Positions 1 through 9,860 of a stretch of DNA of 64,000 nt are shown piece after piece. The translations under genes and the position numbers were made by a program. A model generated the notes under the pieces. That model was not told the origin of the DNA. It made no database searches and saw only the letters and a program-made list of their open reading frames with translations. How positions within the stretch are numbered: position 1 is the stretch's first letter; each line of letters opens with the position of its first letter. Origin of the DNA: Desmonostoc muscorum LEGE 12446 (GTDB lineage Bacteria; Cyanobacteriota; Cyanobacteriia; Cyanobacteriales; Nostocaceae); the NCBI RefSeq assembly GCF_015207005.2, contig NZ_JADEXS020000001.1:5355001-5419000 (forward strand). Direction: 5' to 3'.

Positions 1-778
<778 letters not shown>

Positions 779-971
779 TGTTGTGTTTCGAGTTTGGTTT
801 TCCAAAAATGTTATTTTTGGAATCCTAGTTATAATTTTTGATTATCTTTGATTGGGAAATCCCAAATCCAGATTCTCTTGACGAGGATTGGTTATTTCTT
901 AAGCTTTCAAAGTATTGTGTTTTTACGGTTCAGTTGTTGTCGGCGTTTTTCTCTCGCCTCCAGACTTAACT

Positions 972-1000
972 AGATTAACTATTCTCTTAGGGATTGTCAA
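972..1000 (-). promoter_or_regulatory. Putative rRNA operon promoter
   Basis: On the minus strand a perfect -35 box TTGACA (1000-995) is followed after 17 bp by TAATCT (977-972), a good sigma-70 type -10 box. Transcription would start near 965 and give a leader of about 185 nt before the 16S gene. That leader holds a small hairpin at 802-820 (CCAAAAA / TTTTTGG arms), which may take part in processing. Spacing and position fit an rrn promoter; the start site is inferred. Confidence 0.65.
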
Positions 1001-1108
1001 GGGGTAAAGGAAATTTTTTTTTGAATTGGGTAAAACGCTTGAGCAGTGGTGCTTCTATCTCCATGACTCAACCAAAACAGAGACGAGATTCTCCAATAAC
1101 TTCCAAAA

Positions 1109-1996
1109 CTATCTTTCCTTCATTGCTTTCTTGAGGAGGTTGTTGTGGGTGGAAAGATTAAGTTGGAGCAGATTACGCACAGCCTGCTGTACATCGTCAT
1201 GTTTAACTAAAGTGTCTCCGAGTAGAACAGCATGTGTACCAGCTTCTGCAACAAAGGATAAGTCAGCAGGTGTATACAAACCAGACTCACTGACGATATT
1301 AATGCCCAAGGTTTGGATCTGCGATCGCCTGGCTGCCAGCAATTGCCCTGTTGTGCCGATATCAACGCTAAAATCTTCTAGACTTTGGTTGTTGATTCCT
1401 ATTAAACGTACATCATCAAGCTTTAGCACCCGATCAAGTTCTGCCAAGGTATGCACTTCTACCAAAGCATTCATCCCTAAATAGTGAATCACCCGCAAAA
1501 AATTTTGAAGTTGCCGATCCGATAAAATCGCTGCAATCAGCACCACAGCATCTGCGCCTGCTGCTCGTGCTAAATAAATTTGGCACGGATCTAAAATAAA
1601 ATCTTTGCACAGTAGAGGTAGCGCTACTCGATGCCTAATGGTGCGTAGACTCTCAAAGCTACCATGAAAGAACTTGTGATCGGTGACTACAGAGATACAA
1701 GTTGCGCCACCACGCTCATAAGCTTTGGCGATCGCCACTGGGTCAAAATCTGGTTTAATTACTCCATGAATGAAAGATGCTTTCTTCACCTCTGCAATGA
1801 TGCAAGGTCGGTAATGACTTTGTTGCAAAGCAGTGAGGAAATCTCGCACTGTGGGTGCAGCTGTTAACTGACGTTGCAATGAAGCCAAAGACATATCTTG
1901 CTGAATTTGTGCGACTTCATACTTTTTCTGCCATACGATCTCTTTGAGAGTGGGTTGCACCAAATGAGTATTAGGAGTAGTAACTGGGTAAGTCAT
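1109..1996 (-). CDS. trpC: Indole-3-glycerol phosphate synthase, divergent copy
   Basis: TrpC family TIM barrel, 295 aa, a normal length for cyanobacteria. TrpC closes the ring of carboxyphenylamino-deoxyribulose phosphate to indole-glycerol phosphate in tryptophan synthesis. Family landmarks: AEVKKAS (residues 68-74, catalytic Glu/Lys), LCKDF with Lys131, ALVEVH with Glu180, GINN (200-203) and VSESGL (235-240). Two usually strict places differ. The phosphate loop SPSKG after EVKKA reads SFIHG (74-78), and the Arg of the GINNR motif is Gln204. Heterocystous cyanobacteria often carry more than one trpC, so this may be a specialised or decaying paralog. No other trp gene lies beside it. The ATG at 1996 was kept because the N-terminal extension is typical. 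Fold assignment is secure; activity is uncertain. Confidence 0.9.
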   Translation of the reverse strand: MTYPVTTPNTHLVQPTLKEIVWQKKYEVAQIQQDMSLASLQRQLTAAPTVRDFLTALQQSHYRPCIIAEVKKASFIHGVIKPDFDPVAIAKAYERGGATCISVVTDHKFFHGSFESLRTIRHRVALPLLCKDFILDPCQIYLARAAGADAVVLIAAILSDRQLQNFLRVIHYLGMNALVEVHTLAELDRVLKLDDVRLIGINNQSLEDFSVDIGTTGQLLAARRSQIQTLGINIVSESGLYTPADLSFVAEAGTHAVLLGDTLVKHDDVQQAVRNLLQLNLSTHNNLLKKAMKER

Positions 1997-2234
1997 ATGT
2001 TAATGATGACCAAAAAGTATGAATTATAAAATGTAAGGCTACCCCTACATGTTTTCTTCTGAATTAGCGTGTGTGGAAACGCCTTTAATGTAAGGAAACT
2101 TGGAATATCCGAAAATTTTAAATTTCTCAGTATTCATCCTTTCCTATTGAAAATTTATGAACAACTCTTTTGAAATAGGCTAAATTGTTGATATTCATTT
2201 AGAACAATTCCATCTGCATAATTTTTTTAAATTT

Positions 2235-2519
2235 TCACAGTTGAAGCCAGGTTGATTTAAGATTCAAATCTTCTACAGCTTTACTATCAGATTGATTAAG
2301 TTTTGAATTTTCAACTAAGCAGTTATTTTTGAGCAGTCTAATATAGGTACGATAGGGTATGTAATCTATGGGATTGTAACCAGCAAAACGCAGTATTAAA
2401 ACACATGCCCAAGAATATTTACCTGCGATAATTGCTTTGAGTATTTGCTCAATTTGTTCATTATTAATTTTCCTACCCATTTGTGTTTGATAACCAGTAA
2501 TGTTTTGAGTCATAAACAT
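2235..2519 (-). CDS. HetP-family protein (short paralog)
   Basis: 94 aa protein whose middle (about residues 20-66), including GKYSWACVLILRFAGYNP and IPYRTYIRLLK, matches the conserved block of HetP, a regulator of commitment to heterocyst differentiation. HetP family members are known from heterocystous cyanobacteria, where several short paralogs accompany HetP. No hetC lies next to it, so this is more likely one of the paralogs than hetP itself. The tail is polar and poorly conserved. The start ATG at 2519 is preceded by a 1.5-kb gene-free region with a HetR-site-like inverted repeat. The family call rests on remembered motif similarity. Confidence 0.75.
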   Translation of the reverse strand: MFMTQNITGYQTQMGRKINNEQIEQILKAIIAGKYSWACVLILRFAGYNPIDYIPYRTYIRLLKNNCLVENSKLNQSDSKAVEDLNLKSTWLQL

Positions 2520-4123
2520 ACACTCTTTTACTAAATGAGGAGTAGTCTTTACTTGGTAGGGGTTTTCCTATTTTCCCTTTTTCCCTGAATTTAGTCTAGT
2601 AAAATTTTTCTAATCTCAGCAGATCGCTTGTTTTTCTGATATAAATCTGTAATACATCCTGAAAGATTGCCAAACTTACTTATCTGAATAGTTTGATAAT
2701 TAATTGGTTATTAGAAGCGTTTGATGTCGGATTTTTATCAAAAGTCACATTCTTTTATGAAAATTTTGTCAATATCATTCTCCATATCTGAAATTGAGGA
2801 AAGTACAAGACAATACTTAAGTAAAATTAGATAAATCGAGAAAATATTGCAAACTTATATTAAAGGTAGGGGCGGGTATAACCGACAAAATAAATATCTA
2901 GTTTAACCCGCTCTTACCAGATGAACCGTATTGCAGAAGCAGCTTCTTGATTAAGCTTACTCAATATTTGGTAAAGTAGTATATGAACAATTTTTTGATA
3001 TACGTGTCTATTTTTTCGCTCTTCAAATTTGATTTATTTTCCTTAGGATAAATTAACTTGGACTCGGGGAAGGCAGAATGGCTCTTATCAAGTTTTATCT
3101 CTTAACGTCACATGCCTGATAAGACTTCTCTGTTCTCAAATTAGATTTTTTAGAAGGTATAAGTAGCCTTTGATTACAATAGGTAGTGTTTCACATCACA
3201 TTGTTACTTTATATTTTCTATGTCTTTTGGAATATTTTTAGAGTCAATACACATAGCTAGACAAAAAAATGTATATCTTGTGACAGATGACAAGGTTTAT
3301 TGTTATATAGTTTAATCCCTGAATGAACTAATCAATAAAAATTAAATCAATGAAAAATATTTTACTGATTTAACCTATGTGTATTAATGGGAATGTATCT
3401 AAATATAGAATTTACAATAATCGATGTTATTCTGTAGTCAAAAAATTGACGACTAGATGTTCTTTTGGATTTTGGTGTTATGTCTAGTCAACAATCTAAA
3501 ATAAATAGGTTGTATGATGCTGCAATTTTATGTAAAATAGTAAGACTATCATTGTTTTTTATTTTAATTTATTGAAATTTGTATTTTAAAATAAATACTT
3601 CATTAAGCAAAAGTCTACATTCCTACATATCAATGTAAGAATTGATAGCTTATTTGTCAAATATGTCTGAAAAAAGTATGATAGATAATATTTATTTATA
3701 GTTAGAGTTACACCAAAAATATCTTTACATTACCATTATAAAAAAATCGCTTTTTATTGTTAAAATCGAATTTAAAATCATAACGCATCTCTAATTTTTT
3801 CTAATGGATTTTATTTTTGACTAAGAAATAGCAACATTAGAATTTTAGGAAGGTGTGATTAGCAACTCATTAATGGGTATAGTGCCGACTTGTTTGAGCG
3901 AGTAACTGGGTATATAAATTCTGGCGGCTATAGGTGAGTTTAATCTAACTTTCCATTGGTGCTACAGCCAGAAGTTGAGTTGAGATTTAGTGGTTTCCTG
4001 ATGCAGTTTTATGAGTTATTAATTAATAACTATATTCAGATCAACACTCATAGGTTTTTAGAGAACGCTCGGCACAAAGTTTGATTGTCATTTCCTGCCA
4101 CAAAAAATCCTATTGATGGAAAA
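2520..4123. other. Long AT-rich gene-free region upstream of the hetP-like gene
   Basis: About 1.6 kb without a convincing coding region on either strand; stop codons are dense in all frames. It separates the hetP-like gene (leftward) from the response regulator gene (rightward) and so must hold both promoters. The only clear structure I see is the inverted repeat at 2865-2918. Long upstream regions are typical of developmentally controlled cyanobacterial genes; a small RNA here cannot be excluded. Confidence 0.6.
2865..2918. promoter_or_regulatory. Candidate HetR-binding inverted repeat
   Basis: Two 18-bp arms, GGTAGGGGCGGGTATAAC (2865-2882) and GTTTAACCCGCTCTTACC (2901-2918), are inverted repeats with 14 of 18 matching positions and an 18-bp AT-rich spacer. 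Each arm resembles one side of the HetR site known upstream of Anabaena hetP, a GAGGGG-TCTA-CCCCTC palindrome flanked by GTAGG and TTACC, as I recall it. It lies about 346 bp upstream of the hetP-like start codon. Unlike the hetP site, the half-sites are separated, so the assignment is tentative. Confidence 0.5.
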
Positions 4124-4462
4124 ATGATACACGAATCGTCGAAAAAAATTCTTGTAATTGAAGATGATGCTGTCACCCGCAATGTCTTCTTAGAGGTTCT
4201 TGAGGCTCAAGGTTTTGATACTATAGGTGCTGAAAATGGCCTAACCGGTATCCAGCAAGCACAAGAGCATTTACCTGACTTGGTGATTTGCGATATTCAA
4301 ATGCCAGATATGGATGGTTACAGTGTTTTGACTACACTCCGTCAAGATCCTGACACAGGAATTATTCCTTTCATTTTTTTGACTGGTAGTAATACTCAAG
4401 CAGATCTTCGCAAAGGTATGGAGTTGGGAGCAGATGATTATCTTACTAAGCCTTCTACTATA

Positions 4463-5398
4463 GAACCCATTTGACATCTAAGAAGGTGCTGCAAGCCTCT
4501 TAATCATTAGCCTGATGAAGCAGATATTGAGTTTGGCAGTGGCACTAACCAGGGTTCGTTCAAAGTTCTTAACCAGAATTTTACAGCGCTCCATCCAAGC
4601 ATTGGAGCGTTCGATCACCCATCTAGCTATTGCCGGAACAAATCCAGATTTTCCTTGTGCCGCTTTCTCTTGTTTTGAGGGTTTCGTAGAAAGTTGAAAC
4701 TGAATTTTGGTCATGATCTCTGGGTAAATTCGCTCTAACTCCTGAGTCAAATATTCTGGGTGATACCCATGATCTAGCAGGATAGTAATCTTGGGAATAT
4801 CGATAGGTTTTGACTTGAAGTAGTCGATGTTGAGAGTAAACATCTCAATTAATCCGGCATCATCCGAGACATTGGCGCGAGTACAGAGCGTAAAAAAGGG
4901 AAACCCAAGGGTGTCAATAGCCAAATGCCTTTTAATACCGTTGGTGGCTTTGTAGAAGCAAAAACCTTTCGACTCCACACTGGCGTTGCAGGTATTTTTC
5001 ACTGCTTGGGAGTCAATGATGATCAATGTCGTCCAGTGCGGTTTTTTTTTTACCTGTTCACGCACTTGTCCATGTAAGACACTCATCAGTTCCTCAAATA
5101 CCCCGGCTGCTCGCCACTGTTTGTAGTGCCAATATACAGTGGAATAAGGGGGGAGGTCTTTAGGTAAGTCTTGCCAATTGCATCCATTTTTTAGTTGATA
5201 GAGAATTCCATTGAAGATATCTCGCTTTGGCCAGTTGGTCGGTCGAGTCTGCTTCTTAGTCGGTAATATCTCTTGCAATAAGGGTTCAAAAATTTCCCAT
5301 TCTGCATCAGTGAGGTTGCTGGAATACGCCATTAGTATTGGATTTTAGATGCTGAGGAGTACCTTAATTCAAAACCTCACAAGATGTCAAATGGGTTC
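4463..5398 (-). mobile_element. IS5-family insertion sequence, complete, 936 bp
   Basis: Perfect 17-bp terminal inverted repeats, GAACCCATTTGACATCT at 4463-4479 and its complement at 5382-5398, enclose one transposase gene. TATA flanks both ends (4459-4462 and 5399-5402) and is the target duplication; because TATA is self-complementary, a shorter TA duplication is also possible. Intact ends, an intact transposase and a cleanly restorable target gene point to recent insertion. Confidence 0.93.
4478..5332 (-). CDS. IS5-family transposase
   Basis: 284 aa DDE transposase beginning MAYSSNLTDAEWEIFEPLL, the typical N-terminus of this IS5 group. Catalytic residues are visible: Asp in IIIDSQAVKNT, Asp in ILLDHGYHPE and Glu in RWVIERSNAWMERCK. 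The frame is uninterrupted and its stop overlaps the left inverted repeat, as is common in compact elements. Its length matches single-frame members. It should be functional unless point changes not recognisable by eye have occurred. Confidence 0.93.
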   Translation of the reverse strand: MAYSSNLTDAEWEIFEPLLQEILPTKKQTRPTNWPKRDIFNGILYQLKNGCNWQDLPKDLPPYSTVYWHYKQWRAAGVFEELMSVLHGQVREQVKKKPHWTTLIIIDSQAVKNTCNASVESKGFCFYKATNGIKRHLAIDTLGFPFFTLCTRANVSDDAGLIEMFTLNIDYFKSKPIDIPKITILLDHGYHPEYLTQELERIYPEIMTKIQFQLSTKPSKQEKAAQGKSGFVPAIARWVIERSNAWMERCKILVKNFERTLVSATAKLNICFIRLMIKRLAAPS

Positions 5399-5947
5399 TA
5401 TAGAGGATTTGCTCAGAGCGATCGCTGTCCGATTTGAAAAGCAAGCTTTATTGAGGCGGTGGTATGCAACTAACTCTCATCAACTGAGCCGAACGTTAGC
5501 TTCATCGATTAACTCTGAGTCCATTTTTCCATCTGTTCCTCAATTACAATCAGTTTTCGACTTCATTGAAGATAATTATCGCCAAGGAATTACTTTATCT
5601 GATGTAGCTGTTGCAGTTGGTTATTCGCCTGCTTACTTAACCAATCGAGTAGCAAAACAAACAGGAGATACTGTAAATGCTTGGATTGTCAAGCGCCGTA
5701 TGGCAGCAGCACGTCCATTACTCAAAAATACTAATCAGACAATTGAGCAGATTGCTATTGCGCTAGGCTATCAAAATACGTGTCATTTTTCTCGTCAGTT
5801 TCGTCAACACCACGGCATTTCTCCAAAAACTTGGAGACAACAGCAACAACTTCTTGAGTCTTCTAAAAGTGTGAAGCTACAATTAATCAAAAATCGTGGT
5901 TCGTCGGAAAAACTTGTCTCTTTAGGTTGTTAATTGAAAGCAGATTA

Positions 5948-6277
5948 TCAGTTTTCGCTGCTTTTTGGTTTGGTAAACTGCTGCACTAATAATTGCAGTG
6001 TCAAAGCTAATAAACCAATTGCTACTATACCAAATATACCGCTTCCTAAAGCAACTACACCAACAACCAAGGTACGAACAGCGGAGGTAATTTTTATTAC
6101 CAATGGATTAATTGAATGGAGAGGTTTGCTAGCAAAATTTGTGGCGATGGAAATCATCAGCGAATACATTGCAAATGCCATTCCTCCGGAAATTACAGCC
6201 CCAGTAATAGAGCGTAAGGGAGTCGCTGTAACCTGTACTTGAGCATCTGTTTTTGGAGTTAGATTTTGGTCACTCAT
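5948..6277 (-). CDS. DUF3082 small membrane protein
   Basis: 109 aa protein with a polar N-terminus and two long hydrophobic segments (about residues 26-46 and 64-98), so probably an inner or thylakoid membrane protein. The sequence fits DUF3082, a cyanobacterial family of unknown function. It lies downstream of ispE on the same strand with about 90 bp between, and could share its transcript. That gap contains ATTTTGG tandem units and a GACGCGATTC hairpin. Confidence 0.75.
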   Translation of the reverse strand: MSDQNLTPKTDAQVQVTATPLRSITGAVISGGMAFAMYSLMISIATNFASKPLHSINPLVIKITSAVRTLVVGVVALGSGIFGIVAIGLLALTLQLLVQQFTKPKSSEN

Positions 6278-6280
6278 ACA

Positions 6281-6354
6281 ATTTTGGATTTTGGATTTTG
6301 GATTTTGGATTGGTTATGGGGCATTGGTAAAGACGCGATGAATCGCGTCTCTAC
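6281..6354. repeat. ATTTTGG tandem units plus a palindromic repeat
   Basis: Four copies of the heptamer ATTTTGG (6281-6310) are followed by a hairpin with AGACGCGAT / ATCGCGTCT arms (6331-6350) and CTAC. A degenerate relative of the hairpin occurs at 33934-33961. Both are dispersed intergenic repeat types rather than gene-specific signals. Confidence 0.7.
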
Positions 6355-6370
6355 AAAATGCCCGATTTTT

Positions 6371-7324
6371 TTAAATTGAAGATGCTACCTGAATACCATG
6401 TGTGATTGTCCGAGTCACAAACAATTCTAAGTCTTCATCAGAAATTGCTTCCCTTACATGCAGCTTAACTTGTTCTGCCTGCTGTTCAGATTCAAAAAGA
6501 GCAAATACTGTCGGCCCAGAACCAGACATCATTGTTCCTAAAACGCCTTCTTGATTTGCAAAGATTTCTCTCAGTTGCAATACTTGAGGATAGGCTGGTA
6601 ATACTACGCGCTCTAAATCATTGTGCAGTTTTTGGGCAATTTTTCCTGCGTCTGCAAGGGCGATCGCTTTTACTATTTCTCCTGAGTGGACTGCACTAGC
6701 ACGCGCTGCTAAATCGTTGGTATCTCTAATATAAGAATTACCAAATTCCTGCCGATAGGTTTTGTATGCCCAAGGGGTGGAAACTTCTAGACTGCGGTAT
6801 TTTGCCAATACTATATATATTTTATCCAAACTTGGTAACGGAGAAAGTTGTTCACCTCTACCTGTGGCGATCGCGGTTCCACCTGATACACAAAATGGCA
6901 CATCTGAACCGAGTGTAGCTCCCAATTCCTCTAATTCTGACTGAGTTAGTCCCAATTTCCAGAGTAAATCTATCCCCACCAACACGGCTGCGGCATTTGT
7001 CGAACCCCCAGCTAATCCAGCAGCTACGGGAATTTGCTTGTTGATGCTAATCTCTACACCGCCATATTTAGCAAAGGCTTCAGGAAATTGCCTCGTCATC
7101 AGTTCTGCGGCTTTGTATGCCAGATTACTGTTATCTGTCGGTACTTGCGGGTGGTTGGAGTGAACCCGAATGGTGTCATTGCTGATGGAGTGTACATCAA
7201 TGTAGTCTGCAAGTCCGATACTTTGGAGTATCATTGCTAACTCATGATAACCATCAGGGCGATCGCCAATGATTTCCAAATACAAATTGATTTTAGCAGG
7301 GGCAATTAAGCTGTAGGAATGCAT
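6371..7324 (-). CDS. ispE: 4-diphosphocytidyl-2-C-methyl-D-erythritol kinase
   Basis: GHMP kinase of the MEP isoprenoid pathway; it phosphorylates CDP-methylerythritol with ATP in the cytoplasm. 317 aa, normal for cyanobacterial IspE. Visible motifs: APAKINLYLEI at the N-terminus, the glycine-rich ATP loop PVAAGLAGGSTNAAA near residues 100-114, and the C-terminal MMSGSGPTVFAL motif. The ATG at 7324 directly precedes the AKIN motif. It is followed by the DUF3082 gene and preceded by ksgA in the same direction; the heptamer array at 7331-7516 lies between ksgA and ispE. Confidence 0.97.
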   Translation of the reverse strand: MHSYSLIAPAKINLYLEIIGDRPDGYHELAMILQSIGLADYIDVHSISNDTIRVHSNHPQVPTDNSNLAYKAAELMTRQFPEAFAKYGGVEISINKQIPVAAGLAGGSTNAAAVLVGIDLLWKLGLTQSELEELGATLGSDVPFCVSGGTAIATGRGEQLSPLPSLDKIYIVLAKYRSLEVSTPWAYKTYRQEFGNSYIRDTNDLAARASAVHSGEIVKAIALADAGKIAQKLHNDLERVVLPAYPQVLQLREIFANQEGVLGTMMSGSGPTVFALFESEQQAEQVKLHVREAISDEDLELFVTRTITHGIQVASSI

Positions 7325-7330
7325 TTTGAA

Positions 7331-7516
7331 AGTTAGGAGTTAGGAGTTAGGAGTTAGGAGTTAGGAGTTAGGAGTTGGGAGTTAGGAGTTGGGAGTTAGG
7401 AGTTGGGAGTTAGGAGTTAGGAGTTGAGAGTGCGTGAATTTTGAGTTTTAAATCTAGGCGATGATCTGGTAGTTTACTATTAACTCCTCACTCCTCACTC
7501 CTCACTTTTAACTCCC
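7331..7516. repeat. STRR heptamer array between ksgA and ispE
   Basis: Tandem copies of AGTTAGG/AGTTGGG run from 7331 to about 7425. They are followed by an AT-rich spacer and a complementary run of CTCACTC units (7483-7506). The two tracts can pair as a long imperfect hairpin. The second tract extends into the ksgA coding end. Heptanucleotide repeats of this kind are known in Nostoc and Anabaena. Confidence 0.9.
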
Positions 7517-8319
7517 AACTCGTTTGCCAGAGTTACCCATTGCTGAACGCTGAGGTCTTCGGCTCTGGCTTGGGGATTTATTTTTAATTGTTCCAGTAAT
7601 TGGGTCAGGCGATCGCGTTCTACAGCTGATTGCAAATTATTTCGTAACATTTTGCGCTTGGCAGCAAATCCCAACTTTACCAAATTCTCGAACCGTCTTG
7701 GGTCAAGTGCTGGGATCTCTATTTTTTTTGGGCGCAATCGCACGACTGCTGAATCGACTTTTGGCGGTGGATGGAATGCGGCGGCTGGGACTGTGCAAAT
7801 TAATTCACACTCAGCTAAATATTGTACCCGCACGCTCAACGCTCCAAAGGCTTTTGACCCTGCTTGAGCGTACAATCTTTCTGCTACTTCTTTTTGTACC
7901 AGTAGCACTATCGATTCAAATGGTTGGGGGTTAGGGTTAGCGATCGTACCGAGTAGTTTCTCGATAATTGGGCCTGTAATGTTGTACGGGATGTTGGCTA
8001 CTACTTTATTTTGGTTTTGAAAATTAGGAAATGCTACCAATTGGGATGGTAAATCTAAGGTGAGAAAATCTCCTTGCAGCAGTAGGAAATTTTCCCTCTT
8101 CCCTAGTTGCTTGGCCAATAGTTGGCATAAGTCGCGGTCTATTTCAACTGCAAGTAGAGATTGTACTAAAGGTAGTAAACGACGAGTGAGAATACCTGTT
8201 CCTGGACCGATTTCCAGAATGCGATCGCCTTCTGTACACTCTGCTGCTTTAATAATTGCGTCGAGTGCTTTTTCACTTTTAAGCCAATGCTGAGCAAAGA
8301 CCTTGCGCGGTCGGATCAT
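7495..8319 (-). CDS. rsmA: 16S rRNA dimethyladenosine transferase
   Basis: RsmA (KsgA) dimethylates two adjacent adenines in the 3' hairpin of 16S rRNA during 30S maturation. 274 aa with the expected SAM-binding motif RILEIGPGTGILT, the catalytic NIPYN motif (VVANIPYNITGPI) and the family's KVDSAVVRLRP segment. The start ATG gives the typical RKVFAQHWL N-terminus. The last residues (ELGVKSEE) and the stop codon are encoded by heptamer repeat DNA, so the native end of the gene seems to have been replaced by the array. The catalytic part is unaffected. Confidence 0.97.
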   Translation of the reverse strand: MIRPRKVFAQHWLKSEKALDAIIKAAECTEGDRILEIGPGTGILTRRLLPLVQSLLAVEIDRDLCQLLAKQLGKRENFLLLQGDFLTLDLPSQLVAFPNFQNQNKVVANIPYNITGPIIEKLLGTIANPNPQPFESIVLLVQKEVAERLYAQAGSKAFGALSVRVQYLAECELICTVPAAAFHPPPKVDSAVVRLRPKKIEIPALDPRRFENLVKLGFAAKRKMLRNNLQSAVERDRLTQLLEQLKINPQARAEDLSVQQWVTLANELGVKSEE

Positions 8320-8529
8320 TTATATTTGTTACCTGGTATAGTTTTCAGAATTCAGGAGTCAGAATTCTGAATTCAGTATGAAGGAAGCTTGCATATAATA
8401 ATTATTCACCGAATTAATCAAATTAAATCGGAATTAGCATAAATATTATCAACGAAGTTTACGGGTTATGAAACTTATCAGAATCTGTATCTTAGCTCTT
8501 TTTGTCGTCGTCTGAAGAAGAAAGAACAA

Positions 8530-9660
8530 CTAATTACTCGATAATGCTAAACAATCGGTTTCTGCCCACCAAACATAAATTGGTGTATCGCGGTCTGGTA
8601 AACTACCAAAGGTATTAGGTTGTAATACGTTAATTCTGATGCCATTTGTTAATTCCACAATGTAATTAACGTGTGTGCCCAAATACATAACATTAACTAG
8701 CCGTCCTTCAAAACAGTTTGTTGGCAAATTAGGCGGATACAGTGAAAGCTGTATTTTTTCTGGGCGTACACTTACAACCACCGATTGTGATAATTGACTT
8801 GGTGTATCTTCAGCACGGGCGATGACAATTGAGAGTCCCGTTTTTGTCAAAATTTGCACATCAGAAGAGTTTACCGCTAGGATTTCACCACTAAATAAAT
8901 TCGTATCGCCAATAAAATCAGCTACAAAAGATGTTTGGGGACGTTCGTAAATTTGGCTGGGAGTACCAGTTTGCTCTATTTTGCCTTGGTTCATGACAGC
9001 AATGCGATCGCTCAAGGAAAGTGCTTCTTCTTGGTCGTGTGTCACCATCACAAAGGTCAAACCCAAGTCTTTATGTAAATTTGATAACTCAACTTGCATT
9101 TCCTTACGCAGTTTTAAATCTAATGCTCCTAGAGGTTCATCTAGTAGGAGGACGGCGGGACGGTTGACTAAAGCCCTAGCCAAAGCAACGCGTTGCTGTT
9201 GACCACCGGAAAGTTGATTGGGAAAACGCGATCGCAAACTTTCCATTTTCACCAGTTTTAAAGCTTCTTGGACTCTAGTTTGAATTTCTGATTTACGTAA
9301 TTTTTTTAACCGCAGTCCGAAAGCAATGTTATCCCACACATTCAAGTGGTTAAATAAAGCATAACTTTGAAATACAGTATTGACTGGACGGCGGTAAGGG
9401 GGCACATTAGTCATAGATTGACCCTGAATTAACACCTTGCCAGCATCAGCTATTTCAAACCCGGCAATTAAGCGCAGTGTTGTTGTTTTTCCACAACCGG
9501 ATGGACCTAAAATACTAAAAAATTCCCCCTGTTTAACATCCAAATCTATGCCATGTACTGCTGGTTCTTGGTTAAAAAACTTGAACACATTACGCAATTC
9601 AACGTCAAGTGGGTGAAAAGTTGCGATCGCCCTCTGATTCTGCGTCACAGTTTGAGCCAT
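8530..9660 (-). CDS. potA: Spermidine/putrescine-type ABC transporter ATPase
   Basis: 376 aa ABC ATPase of the PotA/MalK group. Walker A is [10 protein letters not shown], the Q-loop lies near FQSYALF, the signature is [15 protein letters not shown], Walker B is [11 protein letters not shown], and the switch His is in [12 protein letters not shown]-terminal TOBE-like domain (about 280-370) includes [12 protein letters not shown] and is typical of polyamine, iron or sulfate importers. No permease or binding-protein gene is adjacent, so the substrate cannot be fixed from context; polyamine is the best guess from N-terminal wording ([20 protein letters not shown]). Confidence 0.85.
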   Translation of the reverse strand: MAQTVTQNQRAIATFHPLDVELRNVFKFFNQEPAVHGIDLDVKQGEFFSILGPSGCGKTTTLRLIAGFEIADAGKVLIQGQSMTNVPPYRRPVNTVFQSYALFNHLNVWDNIAFGLRLKKLRKSEIQTRVQEALKLVKMESLRSRFPNQLSGGQQQRVALARALVNRPAVLLLDEPLGALDLKLRKEMQVELSNLHKDLGLTFVMVTHDQEEALSLSDRIAVMNQGKIEQTGTPSQIYERPQTSFVADFIGDTNLFSGEILAVNSSDVQILTKTGLSIVIARAEDTPSQLSQSVVVSVRPEKIQLSLYPPNLPTNCFEGRLVNVMYLGTHVNYIVELTNGIRINVLQPNTFGSLPDRDTPIYVWWAETDCLALSSN

Positions 9661-9860
9661 AATCCTCAGTAGAATGCCGTGATTTTACCTGATTTGGTCA
9701 ATTTATCTACTCTATTGGGCAGACTAGATTTGACACTTTGGTTTATTGTATCCGCCAAAAACAATTGTTTAGGAATATACCTGCCCAATTTTTTTTGCAC
9801 GCAGTACTGGCTATCCTAATATTTACAGATAATCTTAATCAACAAAATACTCTTTGTCTT

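Larger units (their letters stand above)
4124..5933 (+). pseudogene. Response regulator with AraC-type output, split by an IS element
   Basis: The 5' part (4124-4462) encodes a CheY-like receiver with the acidic pair (VIEDD), the phospho-acceptor Asp in LVICDIQMPDMDGY and the Lys in YLTKP. The 3' part (5403-5933) encodes an AraC/XylS helix-turn-helix domain (QGITLSDVAVAVGYSPAYL and TIEQIAIALGYQ). Removing the element at 4463-5398 plus one copy of TATA rejoins them in frame as KPSTIEDLLRA, so the ancestral gene was one receiver-linker-AraC regulator of about 290 aa. ATG 4124 is preferred over the TTG at 4085. The element could let the 3' half be read from an internal start, but the intact regulator can no longer be made. 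Confidence 0.85.

Noticed and set aside
9738..9860. 41-codon N-terminal extension of PBP2
   Set aside because: It adds a second, unusual hydrophobic stretch without similarity to PBP2; ATG 9861 gives the normal topology.
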